57,050 bases of DNA from Nemertoderma westbladi (Eukaryota; Xenacoelomorpha; Nemertodermatida; Nemertodermatidae), in assembly GCA_032718475.1 (NCBI GenBank), contig JAUCBJ010003463.1, forward strand, positions 1 to 57,050. The letters run 5' to 3'. The position numbers and the translations under genes were made by a program. Each line of letters opens with the position of its first letter. Position 1 is the stretch's first letter. The notes under the pieces are model-generated. The model was not told the origin of the DNA. It worked only from the letters and a program-made list of their open reading frames with translations, and made no database searches. Of the stretch, positions 37,811-50,300 are shown in pieces.

Positions 37811-40800
37811 TGACTAGATAACGTCCAACACTATTTATGTGGTTGACTAACTAACGTCCAACACTATTTATGAGGTTGACTAGCTAACGTCCAACACTAT
37901 TTATGTGGTTGACTAGGTAACGTCCAACACTATTTATGTGGTTGACTAGTTAACGTCCAACACTATTTATGTGGTTGACTAGCTAACGTCCAACACTATT
38001 TATGTGGTTGACTAGCTAACGTCCAACACTATTTATGTGGTTGACTAGGTAACGTCCAACACTATTTATGTGGTTGACTAGTTAACGTCCAACACTATTT
38101 ATGTGGTTGACTAGGTAACGTCCAACACTATTTATGTGGTTGACTAGCTAACGTCCAAAACTATTTAAGTGGTTGACTAGCTAACGTCCAACACTATTTA
38201 TGTGGTTGACTAAGTAACGTCCAACACTATTTATGTGGTTTACTAGGTAACGTCCAACAATATTTATGTGGTTGACTAGGTAACGTCCAACACTATTTAA
38301 ATTGTTGACTAGCTAACGTCCAACACTATTTATGTGGTTGACTAGCTAACGTCCAAAACTATTTATGTGGTTGACTAGCTAACATCCAACACTACTTATG
38401 TGGTTGACTAGGTAACGTCCAACACTATTTATGTGGTTGACTAGCTAACGTCCAACACTATTTATGTGGTTGAGTAGCTAACGTCCAACACTATTTATAT
38501 GGTTGACTAGCTAACGTCCAAAACTATTTATGTGGTTGACTAGCTAACGTCCAACACTATTTATGTGGTGGACTAGCTAACGTCCAACACTATTTATGTG
38601 GTTGACTAGGTAACGTCCAACACTATTTATGTGGTTGACTAGCTAACGTCCAACACTATTTATGTGGTTGACTAACTAACGTCCAACACTATTTATGAGG
38701 TTGACTAGCTAACGTCCAACACTATTTATGTGGTTGACTAGGTAACGTCCAACACTATTTATGTGGTTGACTAGTTAACGTCCAACACTATTTATGTGGT
38801 TGACTAGCTAACGTCCAACACTATTTATGTGGTTGACTAGGTAACGTCCAACACTATTTATGTGGTTGACTAGTTAACGTCCAACACTATTTATGTGGTT
38901 GACTAGGTAACGTCCAACACTATTTATGTGGTTGACTAGCTAACGTCCAAAACTATTTAAGTGGTTGACTAGCTAACGTCCAACACTATTTATGTGGTTG
39001 ACTAAGTAACGTCCAACACTATTTATGTGGTTTACTAGGTAACGTCCAACACTATTTATGTGGTTGACTAGGTAACGTCCAACACTATTTAAATTGTTGA
39101 CTAGCTAACGTCCAACACTATTTATGTGGTTGACTAGCTAACATCCAACACTATTTATGTGGTTGACTAGCTAACATCCAACACTATTTATGTGGTTGAC
39201 TAGCTAACATCCAACACTATTTATGTGGTTGACTAGCTACTGTAACGTCCAATACTATTTATGTGTTGACTAGCTAACGTCCAACACTATTTATGTGGTT
39301 GACTAGCTAACGTCCAAGACTATTTATGTGGTTGACTAGCTAACGTCCAACACTATTTATGTGGTTGACTAGCAAACGTCCAACACTATTTATGTGGTTG
39401 ACTAGCTAACGTCCAAGACTATTTATGTGGTTGACTAGCTAACGTCCAACACTATTTATGTGGTTGACTAGCTAACGTCCAAGACTATTTATGTGGTTGA
39501 CTAGCAAACGTCCAACACTATTTATGTGGTTGACTAGCTAACGTCCAAGACTATTTATGTGGTTGACTAGCAAACATCCAACACTAATTATGTGGTTGAC
39601 TAACTAACATCCAACACTATTTATGTGGTTGACTAGCTAACATCCAACACTATTTATGTGGTTGACTAGCTAACATCCAACACTATTTATGTGGTTGACT
39701 AGCTAACATCCAACACTATTTATGTGGTTGACTAGCTAACATCCAACACTATTTATGTGGTTGACTAGCTAACATCCAACACTATTTATGTGGTTGACTA
39801 GCTAACATCCAACACTATTTATGTGGTTGACTAGCTACTGTAACGTCCAATACTATTTATGTGTTGACTAGCTAACGTCCAACACTATTTATGTGGTTGA
39901 CTAGCTAACGTCCAACACTATTTATGTGGTTGACTAGCTAACATCCAACACTATTTATGTGGTTGACTAGGTAACATCCAACACTATTTATGTGGTTGAC
40001 TAGCTAACGTCCAACACTATTTATGTGGTTGACTAGCTAACGTCCAACACTATTTATGTGGTTGACTAGCTACTGTAACGTCCAATACTATTTATGTGTT
40101 GACTAGCTAACGTCCAACACTATTTATGTGGTTGACTAGCTAACGTCCAACACTATTTATGTGGTTGACTAGCTAACATCCAACACTATTTATGTGGTTG
40201 ACTAGCTAACATCCAACACTATTTATGTGGTTGACTAGCTAACGTCCAACACTATTTATGTGGTTGACTAGCTAACGTCCAAGACTATTTATGTGGTTGA
40301 CTAGCTAACGTCCAAGACTATTTATGTGGTTGACTAGCTAACGTCCAACACTATTTATGTGGTTGACTAGCTAACATCCAACACTATTTATGTGGTTGAC
40401 TAGCTAACGTCCAACACTATTTATGTGGTTGACTAGCTAACATCCAACACTATTTATGTGGTTGACTAGCTAACATCCAACACTATTTATGTGGTTGACT
40501 AGCTACTGTAACGTCCAATACTATTTATGTGTTGACTAGCTAACGTCCAACACTATTTATGTGGTTGACTAGCTAACGTCCAACACTATTTATGTGGTTG
40601 ACTAGCTAACATCCAACACTATTTATGTGGTTGACTAGGTAACATCCAACACTATTTATGTGGTTGACTAGCTAACGTCCAACACTATTTATGTGGTTGA
40701 CTAGCTAACGTCCAACACTATTTATGTGGTTGACTAGCTACTGTAACGTCCAATACTATTTATGTGTTGACTAGCTAACGTCCAACACTATTTATGTGGT

Positions 40801-41463
40801 TGACTAGCTAACGTCCAACACTATTTATGTGGTTGACTAGCTAACATCCAACACTATTTATGTGGTTGACTAGCTAACATCCAACACTATTTATGTGGTT
40901 GACTAGCTAACGTCCAACACTATTTATGTGGTTGACTAGCTAACGTCCAAGACTATTTATGTGGTTGACTAGCTAACGTCCAAGACTATTTATGTGGTTG
41001 ACTAGCTAACGTCCAACACTATTTATGTGGTTGACTAGCTAACATCCAACACTATTTATGTGGTTGACTAGCTAACGTCCAACACTATTTATGTGGTTGA
41101 CTAGCTAACGTCCAACACTATTTATGTGGTTGACTAGCTAACGTCCAACACTATTTATGTGGTTGACTAGCTAACGTCCAACACTATTTATGTGGTTGAC
41201 TAGCTAACGTCCAACACTATTTATGTGGTTGACTAGCTAACGTCCAACACTATTTATGTGGTTGACTAGCAAACGTCCAACACTATTTATGTGGTTGACT
41301 AGCAAACGTCCAACACTATTTATGTGGTTGACTAGCTAACATCCAACACTATTTATGTGGTTGACTAGCTAACGTCCAACACTATTTATGTGGTTGACTA
41401 ACTGACGTCCAACACTATTTATGTGGTTGACTAACTGACGTCCAACACTATTTATGTGGTTGA
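37811..41463. repeat. 33-bp satellite (GTTGACTAGCTAACGTCC)
   Basis: About 110 copies of a 33-bp unit, GTTGACTAGCTAACGTCC plus AACACTATTTATGTG. Every frame of the monomer has stops, so it is non-coding. Higher-order structure is visible. A variant CTACTGTAACGTCCAATACT marks positions 39.23, 39.83, 40.07, 40.50 and 40.74 kb, giving a 668-bp repeat (39.83 to 40.50). The marker CTATTTAAGTGGTTG at 38161 and 38953 gives a 792-bp repeat. The spacing and unit divergence do not fit CRISPR. Confidence 0.97.
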
Positions 41464-41594
41464 CCTTTTGTTTTTATTTTAAAGTTTGAGGCCCCAATTC
41501 GTTTTATCATTCGCTCTAACAGCCTTTTTCCTACCATTGTCGTTCGTTAATTCATCTACACCGATTGGTAGATTTGGCACATAACTCTGCTCAT
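41464..41594. other. Spacer after the satellite
   Basis: Short unique sequence; nothing recognised. Confidence 0.4.
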
Positions 41595-42828
41595 CCACGA
41601 AGCTAAGGAAAATCAACTACTTTCGCTAAGAAAGATTTTCCTTAGCTGAGATGGTCTATTCATAGTGGGCTATTTTACTTGTATGGAGCAGATTTGGGGT
41701 TTTTTGATAGGTGAAAAAACTAGCCTTTAAAAGTACCCTGAAATTTTGCATGTATATACTTCTCGATGAGGCGCATCTTTTGGGCCGGGTCTCATATCCA
41801 GGAAAAATCTGGTTTCCATGGCAACGGACTTCAAAAAAAGTCTGTGTATTTCAAGTCAATATTTATAACTCTATTTGTAGGAAAACTATAATAGATATAA
41901 ACTTGGGGTTTCGCAACTCAACTATAAGGTCCATAGCAGATCCGATTGAGGCTAAATAGAAAATCCAGTTACCTTAGCAACCGGGATAAACAGATGTTAA
42001 AATTTATAAAATGTTAATTTGAGGCCTAAGGGCAAGGTGTTATGACTTGGGACCAATCCCTACCCCCACTATATAACTTATTCTGCATCCGAATTACATT
42101 GTTCTATTTTTCAGTTACCATGACAACCGCTGAAAACAGATGTTTTTATTCAAAACTTATTCATTTGGACATAGACTTCATGATAAAATTTTACAAAACT
42201 GTGTATGTGTTATCTGGACCACTAGTTGGAACTTTTAGTGAAACTTAAATTATTCCAGAAATTTAGTTACCATGGTAACTGTAGTTTATTAAACTCTATA
42301 TCATTCAAATCTATATTGATAACTCTATTTGTAGCAAAACTGTAATATATATAAACTTGAGGTTTTGCAACTCATCTATAAGATCCATATCCAAGCCGTT
42401 TGAGGTTAATTAGAAAATACAGTTACCATAGCAACAAGTCTAAACAGATGTTAAAATTTATAACATGATAATTTGAAGCACAAGTTAATAGTATTATGAC
42501 TTGGGACTAACCCCTACCCCCACTATATGACTTATTCTGCATCCGAATTACATTGTTCTATTTTTTAGTTTCCATGACAACCACTGCAAACAGATGCATT
42601 TTGATAGAAAATCGGTAATTTGGACATAAACTACAATATTTTCTGGAACTCAGTATGTGTTATCTGAACCACAATCTGTACTGAATTTTTTTTCAAAGGT
42701 TAAAGCAACAGTTCCAGAGAACTCTAGTTTCCATGGGAATATAAGTTAATTATTGACAATTGCTACTAAACGAGGCTAAGCAACGAACCAAAGTGTGGCC
42801 GTTTGTTTAATTTTCCTTAGCTTCGTGG
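41595..42828. mobile_element. Non-coding TIR element, copy 1 of a tandem pair
   Basis: It begins CCACGAAGCTAAGGAAAAT and ends with the inverse, ATTTTCCTTAGCTTCGTGG. A subterminal hairpin pairs AAGGAAAATC with GATTTTCCTT. Within the copy a module of about 430 bp (AACTATAATA.ATATAAACTT, GTTACCTTAGCAACCGGG) is itself duplicated with divergence. Small ORFs (41711, 42042) are unrecognisable. Confidence 0.7.
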
Positions 42829-42865
42829 TTGCATTTCCTTTAGGAAATGCCTTTCTCGTAATTAT

Positions 42866-44101
42866 CCACGAAGCTAAGGAAAATCAACTACTTTCGCTAA
42901 GAAAGATTTTCCTTAGCTGAGATGGTCTATTCATAGTGGGCTATTTTACTTGTGTGAGGCAGATTTGGTTTTTTTTGGTCGGGGAAAAAACTAGCCTTTA
43001 AAAGTACCCTGAAATTTTGCATGTATATACAACTCATCAAGGCGCGTCGTGTGGGATGGGTCTCATCTCCAGGAAAAATCTGGTTTCCATGGCAACGGAC
43101 TTAGAAAAAAGTCTATGTATTTCAAGTCAATATTTGTAACTCTATTTGTAGGAAAACTATAATACATATAAACTTGGGGTTTCTCAACACAACTATAAGG
43201 TCCATAGCAGAGCCGATTGAGGTTAAATAGAAAATCCAGTTACCTTGGCAACCGGGCTAAACAGATGTTAAAATTTTTAAAATGTTAATTTGAAGCCTAA
43301 GGTTAAGGTGTGATGACTTGGGACCAATCCCTACCCCCACTATATAACTTATTCTGCGTCCGAATTTGATTGTTCTATTTTGCAGTTACCTTGACAACCG
43401 CTGAAAACAGATGTTTTTATACGAAAATTATTCATTTGTACATAGACTTCACGATAAAATTTTACGAAACTAGGTATGTGTTATCTGGACCACTAGTTGG
43501 AACTTTTAGTGAAACTCAAAACATTCCAGAAATATCTAGTTACAATGGTAACTGTAGTTTTTTTAAAGTTATATATCATTCAAGTCTATAATCATAACTC
43601 TATTTGGAGAAAAACTGTAATATATATAAACTTGGGGTTTTGCAACTCATCTATAAGGTCCATATACAAGCCGTTCGAAGTTAATTAGAAAATCCATTTA
43701 CCATAGCAACAAGAGTAAACAGATGTTAAAATTAATAAAATGATAATTTGAAGCACAATTTAATAGTATTATGACTTGGGACCAACACCTACCCCCACTA
43801 TATGACTTATTCTGCATCCGAATTACATTGTTCTATTTTTCAGTTTCCATGACAACCACTGCAAACAGATGCATTTTGATAGAAAATCTGTAATTTGGAC
43901 ATAAACTACAATATTTTCTGAAACTCGATGTGTTATCTGAAAAACAATCTGGACTGAATCTTTTTTCAAAGGTAAAACCAACAGTTCCAGAGAACTCTAG
44001 TTTCCATGGGAATAGAAGTTATTTATTGGCAAATGCTACTAAACTAGGCTAAGCAACGAACCAAATTGTGGCCGTTTGTTTAATTTTCCTTAGCTTCGTG
44101 G
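42866..44101. mobile_element. Non-coding TIR element, copy 2 of a tandem pair
   Basis: It is nearly the same as the preceding copy, including the 37-bp spacer TTGCATTTCCTTTAGGAAAT... that follows each copy, so the pair arose by tandem duplication of about 1270 bp and not by two independent insertions. It ends 50 bp before the start codon of the PAN/TSP1 gene. Confidence 0.75.
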
Positions 44102-44151
44102 TTGCATTTCCTTTAGGAAATGCCTTTCTAGTTATATTTTTAACAACAATA

Positions 44152-44357
44152 ATGGTTTCTCTGTGTCTCAAAGTAACAGTAGCGGTGTCGCTATTAATAC
44201 ACCAGGTCTATTGTGGCCAATGGCATTCTAGCTGCCATCGGGCCCTTACATTCGGTAATGGACCCAATGGGTTCCAAAAAAACCACCAATTAATTGGACA
44301 TGTCATTCGCAACGTACCCGAGATCTCCAGAATTAGATGTTCTGCGTTGTGTACCAG
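44152..44357 (+). CDS. PAN/TSP1 gene exon 1
   Basis: ATG in ATAATGG followed by a clear signal peptide. Donor ACCAG|GTAAAT leaves two bases of an Arg codon. Any 5' UTR or upstream promoter would lie in the adjoining repeat. Upstream in-frame codons (from 44068) are open but belong to the repeat, and the signal peptide argues for this start. Confidence 0.78.
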
Positions 44358-47300
44358 GTAAATAAATTCCCTGTGTTCATTCCAAAATTCCTTAACTCAG
44401 TTCGACGATTTTCTGATGTTTTTAACTTTTTGGTAATTACAGTAGATATTCAGAATAAGTTTCAGTTTCAATAAAGATTTAACTTTTTTTTATAAACTGT
44501 CAACTAACTATAGTAACTATTCTAGAGAGAACTTATTCTAGCAGAACGTTCTGCTGTGAAGGCCCTAGTGGCCCATTTTTTGGGCTTAAAATGTCCTGGT
44601 CCTACATGTTTGGTGTAAGTAGTGGGGTGTAAATTCTTTGATTATATATAATAGGCCCCAAAGTCACTTTTACTTATTACTTTTTGCAATGTGGCTGACA
44701 TTGATGTTTTCACCTTTAATGTTATATTTTTGTTTGTTTGTTTCCTATTAATTCAACTGTTTATATATTCCTATGCAATATTTACTTGTCCGTTTGATTT
44801 CTATTAATTAATCTTTGCCTCTATAATTCTACCTGTTTTGTGCAATGATGGACAGTAATTTTTAAAATTAACCCTTATAACACATCATTCTGGTCAATGA
44901 ATGGTACCGGTACCTTATGTTGTATTTATTTTATTTATATTGTTGTTAATATTGTAATGTTTTCTACCCTGAACAAGTATCATTGATTTATTTTATTTTT
45001 ATTAACATTTTTAATTAATGTTTATAGCTTGTGTGGTACCTCTCAGCGCGGTTGATGTCCTAATTTATTAACTTAATTCTGTCTATTACAAGATTATATA
45101 AGGAATCTACTGTATCTCTCTAAATTCATTATAAAGTTGCTTTAAGGAAATAATTTGTTTTTGCAGAACTCCACAATGTAAGTCAATAAACTATCGAGTG
45201 GATACGAATATAAGGGATGTGGCCTGTCAGCTGAACGACCGATATGCAGAAGATGTTATCGATGACGTCATTCAATCTGATGTATATGATTACATGGCAA
45301 TTAGTGACGACAACAACGACTCAAGTTTGGTAAACAGAGCGAACCCGAATATATCTCCTCCTGTGAGTGCTGATATAAACATTTTTTATATAGACTAAAG
45401 TTATCTCTATTTAATATTATAGATTATGTCATATTAGTATTCATATAGTTTATAATAGATGACTAATTTGATATTACATCTTTTTCCTGTTTTTTTTTCC
45501 GAGCACCATTTCATACTTCCACTTACAGTGCGAATGTCAGAACATGACAATGACAGAACATTTAATCGAAGATCGATGTGAACTGGAATTCAAAAAACGT
45601 AAGTTGGGGACAGGTAAACTGTATATTATTAAGATGCCACCTATATCGGTTAATTGGAGATTCACATTCGATAACCAATTAAAGTAATAAAGTAAAGTAA
45701 AGTACATTTTCTTTGGCCGCTAGGCCCGGGATTACGCACAAAGTCTCACGACTTATTTTCAGTGCGGTCCCCCCAAAACTTTACACCCCACAGGCAACTC
45801 AAGTACTCATTTAGCTACCACTTAAGGATGCAAGGCAGAGAGATGCAGGAAACTCCAGTACTCATTTAGCTACCACTTTAAGGATGCAAGGCAGAGATGC
45901 GCCCCATCTGGTCCCTTTAAAGCATTCGTGCCGAAACGAAAACTGCCCTTGTCCGTCCATGTGAGGAGCGAACCCACGACCTACGGGGGCTCTATCCTGT
46001 TTGGGGGCCTCCAGTCTATTCAGAGTTCCGGTAGGTCTATGAATGTTGATTTTCAATTAATTTTGGTTTTAAATTTGGTTTTCTATTCTACAACAGTCCT
46101 CACTCACGTTTATTGTTTTGGTTCCTTTCAACTCGCCTCTGTAACCTGCTCCTTTACTAACCTGCCTGGTTTGGGAGACCCCCAAACAGGATAATCCCCC
46201 TACGGGAGATGTGAATTCAATGCAACCACTACACCAAGGTGGAACCTAATTATTCAATATAACTTCTCAAAATAACAGCAATTCGTAGTATTTTAATGTA
46301 AATCATAGTTTTTAAATGCAGATACAACCAACAAATAAACACCATTTATGTTAACGATATGGTGCATTTTCCAACGGGAAACAAATATAATCCTTTGTTT
46401 TTTCCTAAATTGTCTGTAATACAATCGTGAAAAACTATAGATGTATCAAAAACGAACACATCAAAGTATAGATCTGCGGATATTAAATATATGGGCGACT
46501 ATTTAATGATGATTTATCACCTATTTTCATAAAATTAATACTAAAATATTCGTGTTCGATATCAGCAATCAGCTCAAACGAATTCTAAACTTTATATACA
46601 GATTGGGAAGGCGTCAAGTCAAATGTTCCTTTTCAAGCGTTTCGTCCCGTCTCAACAAATCAAGATTTATGATTGGAGACACTTATTACGAATAGCAAAG
46701 TGTCAAGAATTTAGAGGAGCAGTGCACTATAACTAGCAACCAAGGATGACTGTCGTACTGAATGGAGATTGATTTCTGGTGGAAGATGATAAAGGCTAGA
46801 TGATGACAAAGTAAAAACAATAAGAACAACAATGGAGACATCCTGTTCTATTGGGCCGATGAGCAGAATATGGGCTACCTCTAGTGATTGTAAGAGTACA
46901 CACCCAAGTAGTAACGTCTATATCAGTTAGGGGCTTGGCTTGATTTCTTTGAGTACTGGTGCCATTAAGTGGTGTTACCATCTTCACCCCACCTACTTTA
47001 TTATAATCTAGGGGTGTGCTTAGAACCCATAGTTTAACACTATTATAAATTAGAACGGTGAAAGTATGTCACCCTGGGGAACTCCCCATAGAACATCTTC
47101 CTCCTGGGGAACTCCTCGTCTCGTTGTTTCGTCATAGTGATCTGATTTCTGAATAATAATTTCCTCAGGAATCCCACATAATACAACTATAATTTATTTA
47201 TTTATCTACAACAGCCAGATGTCTGTCTTTCTTATTTGGCAACTCTTAAATTATCCTTCTTGGAGCAACCAATCACCTTTACATATTAACATTTTCGTTA

Positions 47301-50300
47301 CCGAGTAGCAGCCTCTCTCTTAACACGATTCATGAGCATAAGTTCAAAGTAAGTTCAAAAGGATGGTATGCTTGAGCATGTGGACGACTTCTGTTACCTG
47401 GGATCATGGATCCGGAAGTCAGGTGAGGACCTTTGAATACGTAAGGGAAAGGCACGGGTAGCATTGAATGGGCTTTCCAGGATTTGCAAGTCACACAGAA
47501 TTCATCCGAAACTTAAGATCCATGCTGGGCTCTAACTGCTGCGGACACCAAATCTCTGTATGGCACATTCACAAGAATGCTACGCCGCGCCGGGTTCATT
47601 GTGTCAAGTACAATGCACACATCTCCAACCAGACACTATATAACATTGGAGGTGTCCCATTGGTTCCCCCAGGCTTGTTGACACTAGAACAAAGCCGCCT
47701 CCGCTTTGCAGGACATTGCTTTCGCCGTGAGGATCAGCCAGTGCATAATCTTGTGCGTTGGCGGCCTCATGGAGTGAATAAGCTTGGTGGACAGCCCATG
47801 ACTTTCGTGAGACGCTTCCTAAAGGTCACTGGCCTTGAAGATGCGGCTGATCTCGCAAATGTCATGAGGGGATAGGAAGTTGTGGCGGTGCAACGTTGTT
47901 GATAAGCCGGCATATAGCATTCTTAATGCACGCTCCATTGGGCTTGCCAATTGTGGATTGCATAGTGGTGACAAAATGTTTTTGTTAAGCCGACATAGCA
48001 TCTCAATGTGCAGTTTCAATGGAGCAGGCTGATGATATTAGTAGTAGATTATGCTTTGCCTTTACTATTCGGGTATATAGCCCTAGATAGACTTCCTTTA
48101 TGCTGTATGGAGGTGATGGCAGGTTTTCTGGATCAATGACCCAGAAGACATGACCTGACACGACTTGTCAGATAGAGGGGGGGGGGGGGGGGGGGGGGTA
48201 ACTCGACGCAATAAAAATGCATCCCTCTCCAGGGGAAATTTGACGCAAAAATCAGGTGATTACTCTCAAAAATAAAACTGTAACCTGTTCTATTGTGTTT
48301 AGTTAATTGTTTTGGTTAAAATAACGTGCCACTGTAACCTGCTCCTTTCCCTAAATTGAGAATTTAACATTGAGGCGGGGTATTAATTCACCAAGATGGG
48401 ATTTGCGTCCAGTTCCCCCCCCCCACCCCCCCCCCCCTGTCTTCGACTTAGATAGACGTAGATTACCACACTACTAAGTGTAGACTGCTATACTTATTAA
48501 CTGGTAGCCGCACTGCTAACACTGTTGACTATCCCACTACTAACTGTAGAAACCCCACACTTCTCTAATTGTAGACTACTGCACTACCAACCAATTATTA
48601 TAATTATATTTAGTAACATATAATATTCTGCAGATGCCTGTTTCTGGTCAGAATGGACAGAGTGGTCAAACCAAGAAGTGTGTACAACACCGGATGTCGC
48701 AAACAATCAAATCCTAAAGCAACTGAGATGGAAGACCTGCCATTTCCACCGCTGGACCAATATATATGAAGGCCTTACTCAACTAAATCTTCTCTGTGAA
48801 GAAGATGATTTATTTCATGGTATCTAAAGAAAGCAGCACTTTAAATAATAAGAGTCTAATTATAATAATATTAATTATTATTATTATTATAGTATTTTCT
48901 ATTTGTTAATGAAGAGGCACACTCTTAGAAATATTACGATTCTACCAGAGTGCCTGTAGCTATCTGAATTAAACACTATAGATCGGCGGGTGCTTCATTC
49001 TTACAACAATACCTATCCCTCCATAACAGTACCGACCACCCATAATAATACCAATAATTATTGAGTTTCTATGGCTACCAATTATTAAACCCGAACAATA
49101 TTGACTTCATAACCATGAACCATTTATGCTAAACATGAATTTTACACAAAATCACAATTAGCAGTTTGCAACATGCATTTTGCAGTAAATTTCAACCCCT
49201 ATATTTTATTCCTAACTTGTTTAACTTTCTCACCATTTCACAATATATTTTGTTAAGTTAATATATCTATCCATGGTCAAATGCTAGAATTATCACATTG
49301 CTCATTTAAAATTCGAAGGAGATCGTTACGAAGGTTACTAAAGGAGATCGTTATGAGCGAGTTTTTTCCTTTTAGAAATTCATGGTAAATTTGTTATCTT
49401 GTAAAGTTTATGGATACTGCTGTGATTTTATGGTAAAAAGGTGAAATAGTCATTGGATGCTAATGGTGAACATTTATGGTAAAAAGTTAAAAATATACCA
49501 ATTTCGCATTAAAATGTATAATGTATATGGTTGCTATGGTTGCTATGGTTGCTGAAATTAATAGTTTTTACGTTTAATCGCGTTTTATTCTCAAATAATC
49601 ATTATTGTAATTCATTTATCTGGGAAAATGTTATGGTAACGAAAGGCAATTTTAAGTGTTCATGGTCAGTAAACAAACCTGGTATAAAATTAACGTCATA
49701 TTGTGCATCTCTATTAATCCTATTAATCACAAAATATTTATCATACATGTACCTATATTATAATCTTTTTGTTTGATAAGAACTAATTTTTCTCACTACT
49801 GATATTTTTCCTCTTTCTCGATGCATGGAAAGCCAAATTAATGGGCGTGATATGATAATTTTTCCAGAAGGATGCATATGAATTATTTTGAATGGCGGGA
49901 ACTGGCTACCATGGGTAATCTTCCACAGTAAACCCTTTCACTCTGCTCCTGAAGGAATGCCTGTTCACCACCACACCATGGGTGATCTTCCACAGTAAAC
50001 CCTTCCACTTTGTTTCCTAAAGGAATGCCTGTTCACCACCATGGGTGATCTTCCACAGTAAACCCCTTACACTCGGTTTCCTGAAGGAATGCCTGTTCAC
50101 CACCATGGGCGATCTTCCACAGTAAACCTTTCCACTCTGTTTCCTAAAGGAATGCCGGTTCACCACCATGGGTGATCTTCCACAGTAAACTAAAGGAATG
50201 CCTGTTCACCACCATGGGTGATCTTCCACAGTAAACCCTTACACTCGGTTTCCTGAAGGAATGCCTGTTCACCACCATGGGTGATCTTCCACAGTAAACC

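Larger units (their letters stand above)
45599..48633. other. PAN/TSP1 gene intron 3, repeat-filled
   Basis: It contains SINE/MITE copies (about 45690-46250), an antisense LINE fragment (about 46790-47130), a sense LINE fragment (47365-48060) and a poly-G/poly-C element (48177-48437). The stretch 46260-46780 is unassigned. The acceptor is ATATTCTGCAG. Confidence 0.7.

Noticed and set aside
37811-41463. Regular 33-bp repeat resembling a CRISPR array
   Set aside because: There are no unique spacers; units are head-to-tail with higher-order duplication, and the DNA is eukaryotic.
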